A stretch of DNA of 64,000 bases. Origin: Planctomycetota bacterium. Lineage in GTDB: Bacteria > Planctomycetota > UBA1135 > JACQFD01. Of the stretch, positions 25,435 through 34,257 are shown one piece after another. The notes beneath the pieces were generated by a model, which was not told where the DNA came from, made no database searches, and saw only the letters and a program-made list of their open reading frames with translations. Made by a program: the position numbers and the translations under genes. The DNA is taken from the NCBI GenBank assembly GCA_016200225.1, contig JACQFD010000017.1, positions 79,495-143,494 of the forward strand. The letters are read 5' to 3'. The first letter of the stretch is position 1. The number at the start of each line of letters is the position of its first letter.

Positions 25435-25836
25435 CTAGTCAGGACGCGTATGAAACCCCTCGCGTTCAAAGTCCTCGTCGAGCGCGAGGCAGTCGTCGAT
25501 CGCAAGCCGCCGGAGCAGTACAAACGATGTGCAATCGGTGAAACTGTAGTTTTTGTCCGCGCGCGCCTTGAAAAGCGACCATGCTTCCCGTTCGTCCTCC
25601 GCCGTCACGCGCACGAGATCCACGGACTTGGATTCCATGAGAAAAATGCCGACTCTCATCGCCGATACGTGTCCCGATCGTGCGTTCGTTAATGTTACAA
25701 TTTCATCGAATATATAATTACTCGTCACGACGCGTCCAGAAAATGAGACAAGCGCATCCTTGACCGCGCGATGACCGGCGTCGCGTTTGTTGATGAACGC
25801 AAACCATGCGCTCGTATCGACAAAAAGACTTTTCAT
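25435..25836 (-). CDS. vapC: VapC-type PIN-domain ribonuclease toxin
   Basis: 133 aa. PIN-domain endoribonuclease of a type II toxin-antitoxin pair. Acidic active-site residues are visible in FVDTSAWFAFINKRD (D7), FDEIVTL and SFTDCTSFVLL, with DEDFEREGF near the C-terminus. Its ATG overlaps the stop of the antitoxin gene, the usual coupled arrangement. Confidence 0.88.
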   Translation of the reverse strand: MKSLFVDTSAWFAFINKRDAGHRAVKDALVSFSGRVVTSNYIFDEIVTLTNARSGHVSAMRVGIFLMESKSVDLVRVTAEDEREAWSLFKARADKNYSFTDCTSFVLLRRLAIDDCLALDEDFEREGFHTRPD

Positions 25837-26072
25837 TTTTTCCGACGCTTCGAAACATAAATATATTTATCGTGATCGCGCGCGACGGACGGCGCATCGT
25901 TCACAATTCCCGAAATGGCGTCGAACTCGGACCGGCTCCGGCCCGACGGCACGCCGACTTCTTTTGTAACAATTTGCCGGACGACTTCGGATACGCTCTT
26001 ACCGCTTCGCGCCGCCGCAGATTTCAGGGCCTCGTATTGCCAGGCTTCGAGAAGGAGTTGTACACGGTGCAT
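25833..26072 (-). CDS. VapB-type antitoxin
   Basis: 79 aa from the ATG at 26072 (MHRVQLLLEAWQYEAL). The N-terminal half reads as a ribbon-helix-helix domain: a beta strand VQLLLE, then YEALKSAAARSGKSVSEVVRQIVTKE. The C-terminal half is the toxin-wrapping tail. It precedes and overlaps the PIN toxin by 4 bases. It probably autorepresses, but no operator is obvious upstream. Confidence 0.78.
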   Translation of the reverse strand: MHRVQLLLEAWQYEALKSAAARSGKSVSEVVRQIVTKEVGVPSGRSRSEFDAISGIVNDAPSVARDHDKYIYVSKRRKK

Positions 26073-26298
26073 GGTGTAGGGAGTATTACACAACGCACAT
26101 TGCAAGACAAGACCGGAATTGACCCGTTAGAGTTTCCGCAACCTGCTGGTCCGAGTTTTGAAGAACTGAACTGAATTCCTTGCAAAATCAACACTATCCG
26201 TGAAATTTCACTTTTTTCGTTGACCGAATGCCGGCGCTATACTGAAAATTGATGAAGGCCTCGAAGTCTAACTATTTTATCAGAAAAAGGAACCCGAA

Positions 26299-26694
26299 AT
26301 GAACATCAAACGATTACTCCTCGGAATAACGCTATTGGCTGTATTGATAGCGTGTCAAGCACCCTCCCCCAGTGATAAAGGTCGATACCAAAACATAACA
26401 AGACAAGGTTATGCGCCAGTGGAGGAAAAGTCTCCCCTTGTTGCATTATTATTAAATATACTGCCAGGGGTTGGTGACATCTACAACAGTGAGTGGGGTG
26501 CATTTGCACTCGACCTATTACTCTGGCCGATCTCTCCAATTTGGGCAGTGCCACAGGGGGCAATCACCGCGTCGAACATTAATAAAAGCGCCACGGTTGC
26601 CTATTACACCGTCGGCGAGGGGAGACGATTCGATGTAAAACCCGACGAGCCTGACTACATTCCGAAGCTGCCCGTCAAAAAAGTTGAAAACTAA
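26299..26694 (+). CDS. Small lipoprotein of unknown function
   Basis: 131 aa. The signal peptide MNIKRLLLGITLLAVLIAC ends in a lipobox (LIAC, Cys19). The mature part has a hydrophobic hairpin-like region, LVALLLNILPGVGDIYNSEWGAFALDLLLWPISPIWAVPQGAI, and a NKSATVAYYTVGEG block seen in small lipoproteins of many Gram-negatives. The upstream GGAACCCGAA before ATG is a weak ribosome site. Base composition is clearly more AT-rich than neighbouring genes, suggesting recent transfer. A strong terminator follows at 26765. Confidence 0.75.
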   Translation: MNIKRLLLGITLLAVLIACQAPSPSDKGRYQNITRQGYAPVEEKSPLVALLLNILPGVGDIYNSEWGAFALDLLLWPISPIWAVPQGAITASNINKSATVAYYTVGEGRRFDVKPDEPDYIPKLPVKKVEN

Positions 26695-26764
26695 AAAACT
26701 TCAATTAGCAAATACGTAGATATCTTAGTAAATGCTACCACTACACGATTGAAGTTTGCAAATA

Positions 26765-26798
26765 CAAGACGGCACCAATCGTGGTGCCGTCTTGTTTT
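26765..26798 (+). terminator. Rho-independent terminator
   Basis: A perfect 13-bp stem CAAGACGGCACCA / TGGTGCCGTCTTG around ATCG is followed by TTTTCTTCT on the plus strand. It ends transcription of the lipoprotein gene at 26299. On the minus strand no T-run follows, so it is one-directional. Confidence 0.9.
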
Positions 26799-26817
26799 CT
26801 TCTCAGCCGGATTGACG

Positions 26818-27132
26818 CTACTTCTCTACCGTCACCGTCTGCTTGTGAATCGTCACAAAACCGGTGAAGAAGGAAATGATGACGTCGACGATTGTATATT
26901 GCGTCTGAATTGTATAATCCGTGAGTCCGCCGTTCTCGCGAGCGAGTTTGCCGCCGTCTTCCGCGGGCGAGGGCGTCAGCGGAACGAGGCCCCAAAGAAT
27001 GAACCACTGCGGCTTTTCGACAACCATCTGGTGGTTCTTTGCGCCCGCGCCGACGTTATGACGGAACGTTTCGCAGCCTACGAGCGGCATGGCAAGCATC
27101 AATACGAGGGAAGCGACGAGGATTTTCTTCAT
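26818..27132 (-). CDS. Bor-like lipoprotein
   Basis: 104 aa. Lipoprotein signal MKKILVASLVLMLAMPLVGC, with the modified Cys at residue 20. The mature domain (QWFILWGLVPLT, then TDYTIQTQYTIVDVIISFFTGFVTIHKQTVTVEK) follows the pattern of Bor/Iss-type surface lipoproteins: a central W..G..P and a C-terminal region of alternating hydrophobic residues with F-G. Bor proteins of lambdoid phages affect serum survival; here only fold similarity is claimed. It converges with the lipoprotein gene at 26299. Confidence 0.68.
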   Translation of the reverse strand: MKKILVASLVLMLAMPLVGCETFRHNVGAGAKNHQMVVEKPQWFILWGLVPLTPSPAEDGGKLARENGGLTDYTIQTQYTIVDVIISFFTGFVTIHKQTVTVEK

Positions 27133-27289
27133 GTTCGGGTCTCGGGTCGAATGGGTAAGGGTGGGTCGCTCGCCGCGTGTGCGGCGAATCGATCAGGGCG
27201 TACTACATCGAAAGTTATTGTCCAATTCAAGTACTCAAAACTGAAAAGTTAGATTTGGAATCCGGCGGACGAAGCGTAACTTTGCAACA

Positions 27290-28198
27290 GTGGCGGCTCC
27301 CGTGGACTCCGAACTTCAAATTGCCTATGCGCAGTGCGAGTCGCTCGCTCGCGGGCGGCGCGAGAATTTTCCGGTATTGTCGCAATACATCGGAAGAGAA
27401 CACGCGCATCACCTGGCGGCCGTCTACGCTTTTTGTCGCATCGCGGACGACGCGGCCGATGAAAGTAATAATCCGGCGGAGGCGCTCCAAAGATTGGAAG
27501 AACTGCGGCGCGAAATTGAACTGATATATTCAGGATCGCGGCCGCGGCGGCTCGAATTGCGGGCGCTCGGCAACACCGCGATCGAGCGCGGACTTCAAAA
27601 GAGCGAATTTACCGATCTGCTCGACGCTTTTTGTCAAGATCAAACGAAAACGCGATATGCAAATTGGGCGGAATTGCTTGAATACTCGCGCCGGAGCGCG
27701 AATCCGGTCGGGCGCCTCGTGCTCGCGACGATCGGCGAACTCGGCGGCGGCGCGGCGGCCGAAAAATTAAATTTATCCGATCGCGTCTGCACCGGATTGC
27801 AACTCGCGAATTTTTGGCAGGACGTCGCGGCCGATTATAAAAAGGGCAGAATTTACATTCCCGCGGACGCGATGGCGCGGCACGCCGTCGACGAATCGTG
27901 CATTCGCGACGCGCGCTGCGATGAACGATTCCGCGCGCTCATGGACGAACTTTGCGAAACCACGCGTCCGATGTTCGTCGAAGGCGCCGCCCTCGCCGAT
28001 CTCGTCGGACGGCGCATGCGCGTGCCGATCCTCGCATTCGCGATCGCGGGAGCGGATTTGCTCGATCGCATTCGCGCGGCGGAATACGATATTTACAATC
28101 GCAGGCCCGAAATCGGCGATCTGCCCTTGAAGCGAATCCTTGCAAAAGCCGCGGCCGCGAGTTTTCTACCGATCCTCCGCCCGAAATTGAAGAAATGA
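27290..28198 (+). CDS. hpnC: Squalene synthase component HpnC
   Basis: 302 aa trans-prenyltransferase. In the HpnCDE route, HpnC converts presqualene diphosphate to hydroxysqualene. The first aspartate-rich motif is AVYAFCRIADDAADE (about residues 44-58) and the second is LANFWQDVAADYKKGRIYIP. It starts with GTG at 27290. Its stop overlaps the ATG of hpnD (ATGA), so translation is coupled. Confidence 0.92.
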   Translation: MAAPVDSELQIAYAQCESLARGRRENFPVLSQYIGREHAHHLAAVYAFCRIADDAADESNNPAEALQRLEELRREIELIYSGSRPRRLELRALGNTAIERGLQKSEFTDLLDAFCQDQTKTRYANWAELLEYSRRSANPVGRLVLATIGELGGGAAAEKLNLSDRVCTGLQLANFWQDVAADYKKGRIYIPADAMARHAVDESCIRDARCDERFRALMDELCETTRPMFVEGAALADLVGRRMRVPILAFAIAGADLLDRIRAAEYDIYNRRPEIGDLPLKRILAKAAAASFLPILRPKLKK

Positions 28199-29103
28199 CC
28201 GCCGACACCGCCTCGCTCGCGACATTGGACGTCGCGAGTTCGTACGCAGCCGCGCGCGCGCTCGCGCGGCGCGAGGCGCGGCACTTTTATTTTGCATTTC
28301 GATTTCTGACGCCGAAACGGCGCGACGCGATGTGCGCGATTTATTGTTTTTTAAGAAAACTCGACGACAACGCGGACAACCCGGACGAGCGGGCGCGCGC
28401 GCGCGCGGACCGGTTCGCACCGAGCCGCGCGATTTTGCAATTCGCGTACGGCGGCGCATCGTCGAACCCGGATCCGATCGCGGCGGCGTTTCGCGACGCG
28501 GTTCATGAATTTAAGATTCCGCGCGACAATTTCGAGGAAGCCATCCGCGGCGCCGAAATGGATTTGCAATCCGAAGATTATAAAACTTTCGCGGAGCTGC
28601 GGGTTTATTGTTATCGCGCGGCGTCGGTCGTCGGACGGATGTGTATTCAAATTTTCGGACACGAGAGCGAAGCGGGCCGCGGCGGCGACGAAAGCCGCGC
28701 GATCCAACTCGCGGACGAACTCGGCGTTGCGTTTCAGTTAACAAATATTCTGCGCGACCTCCGCGAGGACGCCGAACGCGGCCGCGTGTACCTCCCGCAG
28801 GAGGATTTGCAGCGGTTTGGCGTCGAGCGCGCCGATCTCCTCGCTCCGAAAGCCGGCGAAAAACTAAGAAAACTGCTCGCATACGAAGCGGAGCGCGCGC
28901 GTGAATTGTATGAACGGTCGGCGCCGTTGTCGCAGTTGATCGACCGCCGCAGCCGGCGCGCGCTCGCCGGAATGCGCGCGATGTACGGCGCAATATTACA
29001 AAAAATCGAACGCGTCGATTATGATGTTCTGTCGCGGCCCGTGCGGCTCACGACCTTCGAAAAAGCGCGCGTCGCGGCGCGCGTGATTTTCCTCGGAGCG
29101 TGA
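28195..29103 (+). CDS. hpnD: Presqualene diphosphate synthase HpnD
   Basis: 302 aa. Condenses two farnesyl diphosphates to presqualene diphosphate. Motifs: AIYCFLRKLDDNADNPDE and LTNILRDLREDAERGRVYLPQEDL, plus the YCYRAASVVGRMC block typical of HpnD. The start is the ATG at 28195 in the ATGA overlap with hpnC; the open frame extends far upstream inside hpnC but is a shadow there. Its TGA overlaps the next ATG by one base. Confidence 0.93.
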   Translation: MTADTASLATLDVASSYAAARALARREARHFYFAFRFLTPKRRDAMCAIYCFLRKLDDNADNPDERARARADRFAPSRAILQFAYGGASSNPDPIAAAFRDAVHEFKIPRDNFEEAIRGAEMDLQSEDYKTFAELRVYCYRAASVVGRMCIQIFGHESEAGRGGDESRAIQLADELGVAFQLTNILRDLREDAERGRVYLPQEDLQRFGVERADLLAPKAGEKLRKLLAYEAERARELYERSAPLSQLIDRRSRRALAGMRAMYGAILQKIERVDYDVLSRPVRLTTFEKARVAARVIFLGA

Positions 29104-30452
29104 TGGCCGCGGAGGCGCGCGCCATCGCCGTGGTCGGCGGAGGACTCGCGGGTCTCGCCGCCGCGTGGAGACTCGGCGGGCGGGGCGCGCGCGTGACTTT
29201 ATTTGAAAAACGCCACGCGCTCGGCGGGCGCGCCGGGAGTTATCACGATCCGATCGAAAATTGCATGGTCGACCGCGGACAGCACGTCGTCCTCGGCGCG
29301 TGCGAACGTTTATTACAATTATTCGGCGAATGGGGCGTCGCGGACGCGATCGCGTGGCGCGATCAGTTACAAATCGCGGCCCCGGGCGATCCCGCGTCGA
29401 TCGGCACGATCCAAGCGTGGAACCGGCTGCCGGACAAATTACAATTTTTGCCGGCGCTCGCGAAATTCAAATTATTAACATTCGGCGAACGCGCGCGATT
29501 ATTATTCATATTTCGCGCGATGGAACGCCTGCGCGAAAGCGAACTTGCCGCTCTCGACGAAATGACGTTCGCCGATTGGTTAAAATTACAGAACACTCCC
29601 CCGCGCTGCGTTTCGCGATTCCTTGAGCCCGTCGTCGCGGCCGCGTGCAACGAAACGCCGGACGTCGCCTCGGCGCGCGCGGCGATCTTTGTCTTTCGCG
29701 AGGCGTTCCTGAACGGAGCCGGCCGCGCGCGGCTCGGCGTGCCGCGGGGTCCGCTTTCGGAATTTTATAATGATCGGGTCCTGCGACAATTCCGCGAGCG
29801 AAATATACAGATCGAAACGGGCTCGGCGGTCGAATCCGTGCGCGTCGAAAACGGGCGCGCGGTTGGCGTCGCGGTCGGCGGATCGTTCATACCGTTCGAC
29901 GCGGTCGTCGCGGCGTTGCCGTTCGACGGAATGCATGGAATCTTCGATCCGCGAATCGCATCGACAATTCCAGAAATTGTAAATTTAACGAAACTCGAGT
30001 CGTCGCCGATATTGAGCGGACACTTCTTTTATGATCCCGATGTGTGCGTCGCCGGCGGCGAAATCGGCCTCGTCGAGCGCACGGCGCATTGGATTTTCGA
30101 TCGTTATGCTTCGAGCGGGAAACCGGAGGACCGCGGCCGCCTCGTCACGGTCGTTTCGGCCGCGCGCGCGCTCGCGAAACAACCGCGCGAACGCGTTGAG
30201 GCGCTGCTGCGCGCCGACGTCGAGGCGGCCGTACCCGCCGCGCGCGGAAGGACTCCGCGGCGCATTTTATTAGCAATCGAATGGAATGCTACATTTTCGG
30301 CGCGGCCCGGGACCGAGCGACTGCGTCCCGGCGCGCGAACGGCGCTGCGTGGATTATTCTTAGCAAGCGACGCGTGCGCGACCGGCTGGCCGGCGACGAT
30401 GGAGGGCGCCGTGCGGGCGGGCGAAGCGGCCGCGGCGGCGGCAAACGGTTAG
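29103..30452 (+). CDS. hpnE: Hydroxysqualene dehydroxylase HpnE (FAD-dependent)
   Basis: 449-aa flavoprotein amine-oxidase/desaturase fold. Reduces hydroxysqualene to squalene, the last step of HpnCDE. The dinucleotide-binding motif is AIAVVGGGLAGLAAAWRLGGRGARVTLFEKRHALGGRAGSY at the N-terminus, followed by DRGQHVVLGACERLLQLF. The C-terminal FAD motif is GLFLASDACATGWPATMEGAVRAGEAAA. The start is the ATG at 29103 rather than a GTG one codon earlier. No squalene-hopene cyclase is in the window, so the end product is unknown. Confidence 0.93.
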   Translation: MAAEARAIAVVGGGLAGLAAAWRLGGRGARVTLFEKRHALGGRAGSYHDPIENCMVDRGQHVVLGACERLLQLFGEWGVADAIAWRDQLQIAAPGDPASIGTIQAWNRLPDKLQFLPALAKFKLLTFGERARLLFIFRAMERLRESELAALDEMTFADWLKLQNTPPRCVSRFLEPVVAAACNETPDVASARAAIFVFREAFLNGAGRARLGVPRGPLSEFYNDRVLRQFRERNIQIETGSAVESVRVENGRAVGVAVGGSFIPFDAVVAALPFDGMHGIFDPRIASTIPEIVNLTKLESSPILSGHFFYDPDVCVAGGEIGLVERTAHWIFDRYASSGKPEDRGRLVTVVSAARALAKQPRERVEALLRADVEAAVPAARGRTPRRILLAIEWNATFSARPGTERLRPGARTALRGLFLASDACATGWPATMEGAVRAGEAAAAAANG

Positions 30453-30464
30453 CCGCTGCGGCCC

Positions 30465-31454
30465 GTGGAGTTCGCGCGCCGTTTGACTTATATTGCAAAC
30501 GAAATGGTCGACGAAATCACCGACGAACAACTGGAGGATCACACGCCTCCCGCCATGCACGCCGCCGTCATCGCGACGACGCGGACGGGCGCCACGATCG
30601 AGGTCGCGGCGTCGGCCGGTTATTGCTGGGGAGTCGAGCGCGCCATCGATCTCGCCGTCGACGCGGCCCGCGACAAATCGCGTCCAACCGTGACGCTCGG
30701 CGAACTTATTCATAATAAACTGACGGTCGATCGTTTACAAAAAGATCATGATATTCAAGTTGTAAACTCGGCCGAGGAGGCCCCCGCGGGCGCCGCGCTC
30801 GTCGTCCGCGCGCACGGCGTGCCGCCTTCGGTGCGCGAGATCGCTAAGAATCGAAATTTGGAACTGATCGACGGCACATGTCCGCTCGTCGATATTATTC
30901 ATCGGCGCGCGCGCGAACTGAAAAGCGAGGGTTGGACGGTTATTATCATCGGACAGCGCACGCATCCGGAGGTGATTGGAATATTAGGTTCGATCGGCGG
31001 CGACGGATTTGTCGTCGAGACAGTCGAGGACGTCGAAACGCTGCCCGCGCTGAAACGCGTCGGCATCGTTTTGCAAAGTACGCTCATCGCCGAAAAAGCC
31101 GCGAAAATCCTCGCCGCGCTGACGCCGCGCTGCCGTCAATTGAAGTTTTTCAATACCATTTGCCACGTGACGACCGAACGGCAGACCGAGGCCCGCGATT
31201 TGTCGCATCGCGCGGATGTTATATTAATTGTAGGATCGCCGCATTCGTCGAATACATTAAAACTCGAACAGGTGTGCCGCATGCAGGGTTGCGACACGCA
31301 CCGCATCGACACCATCGCCGACATCGAACCCGGCTGGTTCGCGGGAAAACGGCACATCGGAATCCACGGCGGCGCTTCGACGCCGCGCGAGACGCTCGAA
31401 GGAATTGTAAATTATCTTGTCGAGAATCTGAACGAAGTGTCGCCCGTTCGTTGA
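30465..31454 (+). CDS. ispH: 4-hydroxy-3-methylbut-2-enyl diphosphate reductase, copy 1
   Basis: 329 aa from the GTG at 30465; ATGs at 30504 and 30555 are alternatives, and the family usually starts close to the latter. Converts HMBPP to IPP and DMAPP, the final MEP step. The three Fe-S cysteines are C54 (GYCWGV), C139 (DGTCPLV) and C233 (TICHVT). Substrate residues are present: ELIHN, AHGVPP, QRTHPEV with the catalytic glutamate, and GSPHSSNTLKL. It lies 12 nt after hpnE, so IPP/DMAPP supply is placed in the same transcript as squalene synthesis. A second homologue is at 45325. Confidence 0.92.
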   Translation: MEFARRLTYIANEMVDEITDEQLEDHTPPAMHAAVIATTRTGATIEVAASAGYCWGVERAIDLAVDAARDKSRPTVTLGELIHNKLTVDRLQKDHDIQVVNSAEEAPAGAALVVRAHGVPPSVREIAKNRNLELIDGTCPLVDIIHRRARELKSEGWTVIIIGQRTHPEVIGILGSIGGDGFVVETVEDVETLPALKRVGIVLQSTLIAEKAAKILAALTPRCRQLKFFNTICHVTTERQTEARDLSHRADVILIVGSPHSSNTLKLEQVCRMQGCDTHRIDTIADIEPGWFAGKRHIGIHGGASTPRETLEGIVNYLVENLNEVSPVR

Positions 31455-31493
31455 TTTGCCTTTCAGTTAACTAACATTCGACGATCGTAACCG

Positions 31494-32273
31494 GTGTCCG
31501 CGATCGCCGTTTCCGGATTTGTTAAGAAGTATGGCGGCGCCACGGCCGTCGACGGCGTCGATTTCGACGTGCGCGCCGGAGAAGTCTTTGCATTGCTCGG
31601 ACCGAACGGCGCGGGAAAGTCCACCATCGTCCGCGCGATGGTGGGATTGCACGCGCCCACCGCCGGAACTGTAACGATCGCCGGATTCGATATCGTTACA
31701 AACCCCGTAGAGGCGAAACGGCGGCTCGGTTATTTGCCCGAATCCGCACAACTGTATGAAGCGTTGACGGCGCGCGAGCACCTCGCGCTCGTCGCGCGAT
31801 TGCATCGAATACCCGAGACGCGCGCCGCGGACGCCATCGAACGCGTGCTCGAACTCCTCGATCTAAAGAATGTCATCGACGCGCCGATCGCATCCTATTC
31901 GAAAGGTATGAAACAAAAAACCGCGCTCGCCGGCGCGCTTTTGTCCGATCCGGACGTACTCATTCTCGACGAGCCGATGTCGGGACTCGACGCGGAGGCG
32001 GCGCTCGTCCTGCGATCGCTCGTCCGTGAACTCGCCGCGCGCGGCCGCTGCGTTTTATACACTTCCCATCTGTTGGATGTCGTCGAAAAGGTCGCCGACC
32101 GCGTTGCAATATTAGTTAAAGGAAAACTCGCCGCGCTCGGCACGCTTTCGGAAATCCGCGCGCAGGCGGGATCGAACGGCGACCTCGCCGAAGTCTTCGC
32201 GACATTGGTAAGATCCGAGGATCCCGCGTCGCGCGCGCGGCAGATTCTCGACTCTATCAAGAAAGAATCGTAA
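31494..32273 (+). CDS. ABC transporter ATP-binding protein (orphan)
   Basis: 259 aa. Walker A LGPNGAGKSTIVRAM, Q-loop region GYLPESAQLYEALTAREHL, ABC signature YSKGMKQKTALAGALL, Walker B VLILDEPMSGLD and the switch His in YTSHLLDVVEKVAD. This is the CcmA/NatA-like export class. It starts with GTG 39 nt after ispH. No permease is adjacent; it may pair with a membrane protein elsewhere. Confidence 0.88.
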   Translation: MSAIAVSGFVKKYGGATAVDGVDFDVRAGEVFALLGPNGAGKSTIVRAMVGLHAPTAGTVTIAGFDIVTNPVEAKRRLGYLPESAQLYEALTAREHLALVARLHRIPETRAADAIERVLELLDLKNVIDAPIASYSKGMKQKTALAGALLSDPDVLILDEPMSGLDAEAALVLRSLVRELAARGRCVLYTSHLLDVVEKVADRVAILVKGKLAALGTLSEIRAQAGSNGDLAEVFATLVRSEDPASRARQILDSIKKES

Positions 32274-32469
32274 GTCTTATTTTTCCGAGATGTGACATCC
32301 TCGTCACAGATTTCGACGTTGTGAATAGGGGTGACACGGACCGCGTGCGGGCAAAGAAGGATTCGCGGATTTCTTGTATGGAGTTGACGGACCCGCAACC
32401 GCAATGTTTGCCCCCTTCACGCCGTCCTATCCCCGGTTGCCAAGAGAAATACCATGCGAACACTCCCCC

Positions 32470-32498
32470 TTGACTTATCGACCGATGTCTCCCATACT
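32470..32498 (+). promoter_or_regulatory. Candidate promoter of the second VapBC operon
   Basis: TTGACT (32470-32475) and CATACT (32493-32498) are spaced by 17 bp. Transcription would begin near 32505, exactly at the VapB ATG, implying a leaderless mRNA. No Shine-Dalgarno sequence precedes that ATG. Confidence 0.45.
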
Positions 32499-32504
32499 CA
32501 TGAC

Positions 32505-32762
32505 ATGAGTACAAGACTACAAGTTCTCCTATCCGATTCGGAACTCCGTGAATTGCAACTCGTTGCCAAACAAGAGCATCTGACTGTTTCCGAATGGGTC
32601 CGAAGAACGCTGCGCGAAGCGCGAAGGAGGTCGCCGGCCGTGGATTCCGGGCGAAAACGGCGCGCCATTGAGTCCGCATCAAGGCATCAATTTCCGGCGC
32701 CGGCGATCCATCAAATGCTCGCGGAAATCGAAAGCGGTTATTTTAGCAAAACAAAAAAGTGA
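32505..32762 (+). CDS. Ribbon-helix-helix antitoxin of a VapBC pair
   Basis: 85 aa from the ATG at 32505 (MSTRLQVLLSDSELREL); the frame is open 17 codons further upstream, across the promoter. The RHH domain is TRLQVLLSDSELRELQLVAKQEHLTVSEWVRRTLREARR. The C-terminal segment (PAPAIHQMLAEIESGYFSKTKK) is a typical toxin-binding tail. Its stop overlaps the GTG start of the PIN-domain gene. Confidence 0.8.
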   Translation: MSTRLQVLLSDSELRELQLVAKQEHLTVSEWVRRTLREARRRSPAVDSGRKRRAIESASRHQFPAPAIHQMLAEIESGYFSKTKK

Positions 32763-33154
32763 TTTTCGTCGATTCGAATATTCCGATGTATCTCGTCGGC
32801 GGCGACGATAAGTACAAATCCGAGGCGCGGCGCTTGCTCGAACGTTGCATTGATAATAATGAACGGATGGTCACCGACGCGGAGGTTTTTCAGGAAATCC
32901 TCCATCGCTACGCGGTACTTCGACGCAAGGACGCCATCGGCCCGGCGTTCGAATGTTTATTACACATCGTCGACGAGACGTTTTCAATCGAATTGACCGA
33001 CGTCGCGCGCGCGCGATCGATTGTTACCAATATCGATTCGCTCTCCGCGCGCGACGCGCTGCACCTCGCGGTCATGGAACGCCGCGGCGTTCCGACAATC
33101 TTAAGTTTCGACGCCGGATTCGACGCGTGGCCGACGGTCAAGCGCATCGGCTGA
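32759..33154 (+). CDS. vapC: VapC-type PIN-domain toxin
   Basis: 131 aa from the GTG at 32759. PIN-domain residues: MIFVDSNIPMYLVGG (D5), TDAEVFQEILHRY, LSARDALHLAVMERRGVPTILSFDAGFDAWP, giving the four-acid active site of Mg-dependent ribonucleases. Coupled to the RHH antitoxin by a 4-base overlap. It converges on the DUF3500 gene, with only 8 bases between the stops. Confidence 0.87.
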   Translation: MIFVDSNIPMYLVGGDDKYKSEARRLLERCIDNNERMVTDAEVFQEILHRYAVLRRKDAIGPAFECLLHIVDETFSIELTDVARARSIVTNIDSLSARDALHLAVMERRGVPTILSFDAGFDAWPTVKRIG

Positions 33155-33162
33155 TAATAAAT

Positions 33163-34233
33163 TTACTTTTTTCCAGCGCCGTGGTCTTTCTTTAGATGTT
33201 CGGCCAGCGGATCCCCGCCGAAATCGCGCGCGGGATCGCGCCAGACCGTGTGCGGGTGGTTCGCGCCGTCCTGTGTATTGTCATATTCAACGATGAACAG
33301 CGGCGAATGCAATCGATAATAATGCGGCATTCCGGGTTCGAGCCCGCCCGCCCACGCAAAAGTAATATCGTCCACGCGCCATTCGAGAATGCGCGCCCGC
33401 TCGGCGCCTGCAAGATCGGGCCTGAGATTGGTAATATACTGATCCACGAGCGATATTAATAAAGTCTTCTGCGCGGTCGTCATTTCGGCGGCGCGGAGTC
33501 CGGCCGGATGTTTCAATTCGCCGGCCGCGCGGCCGGGACCGAGAACGATATCGTCGGGAATCTTGCCTTCGAGCGTCGCCTGTTTGCGTTGAACGTCGCT
33601 TAAACTCTTCACAAGCGCGCGGCCGAGATCCTCCTCGAAACCAAGCACGCGGAGCCCGGCAAACGGGCCTTCCGGAACCGTCGCCGGATGCGCGCCGTAA
33701 AACATCGGCGTGTGGCAGACGACGTCGCCGTCCACCGATGTAAATTGTAGTGAAACATGATGCCCCTGCATCCGCCAACCCCACGGTTTATTCATATCCG
33801 GTTCGCCGAAGACCGCGAAACTGTAAAGAAGCGGATCGCGGTGCGGCGCCGGCCGCCCGGCTTTTTCGCTGATCTCGCGCAGGACATTTTCGAGCGCGAA
33901 TATCGACGTCGTTTTTAAGTAACCCTGCGACGACAGCGCGCTTCTTAATAATTCGTGCGCCGCCGAGCGTTGCGCCGGAGACATTTGGGCCAACATCACG
34001 CCCGGGTATTCGCCGGGAAGAAAATTCCAATTGTAACGTTCCGCGCCGTCGAATGGAAATGTAGCTTTTTTGGCGAGATCGGGACCGAGCGACGCGAGCC
34101 ACGTCCTGGCCGCCGACGCCATCGCCGCCGATGTTTGCGATTCCACCGGCGACGAGGACGCGAGCGCGCCCCGCGCCGCCCGCTCCCCTGCCAGCGCGAG
34201 CAATCCGATCATTACGATTGCCGCGCGCTTCAT
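33163..34233 (-). CDS. Exported DUF3500 family protein
   Basis: 356 aa with a signal peptide (MKRAAIVMIGLLALAGERAARGALA). The DUF3500 pattern is clear: FPFDGAERYNWNFLPGEYPGVMLAQMSPAQRSAAHELLRSALSSQGY, then DPLLYSFAVFGEPDMNKPWGWRMQGHHVSLQFTSVDG, and a C-terminal YYRLHSPLFIVEYDNTQDGANHPHTVWRDPARDFGGDPLAEHL. The family is common in soil and planctomycete genomes, with no biochemical role established. It is the last gene after the acyl-CoA dehydrogenase and cupin genes. Confidence 0.88.
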   Translation of the reverse strand: MKRAAIVMIGLLALAGERAARGALASSSPVESQTSAAMASAARTWLASLGPDLAKKATFPFDGAERYNWNFLPGEYPGVMLAQMSPAQRSAAHELLRSALSSQGYLKTTSIFALENVLREISEKAGRPAPHRDPLLYSFAVFGEPDMNKPWGWRMQGHHVSLQFTSVDGDVVCHTPMFYGAHPATVPEGPFAGLRVLGFEEDLGRALVKSLSDVQRKQATLEGKIPDDIVLGPGRAAGELKHPAGLRAAEMTTAQKTLLISLVDQYITNLRPDLAGAERARILEWRVDDITFAWAGGLEPGMPHYYRLHSPLFIVEYDNTQDGANHPHTVWRDPARDFGGDPLAEHLKKDHGAGKK

Positions 34234-34257
34234 GATATTGAACTATGCCGGTCGTAC

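Noticed and set aside
26221..26244. TTGACC and TATACT before the lipoprotein gene at 26299, as a promoter.
   Set aside because: The spacing is only 12 bp, too short for a sigma-70 promoter.
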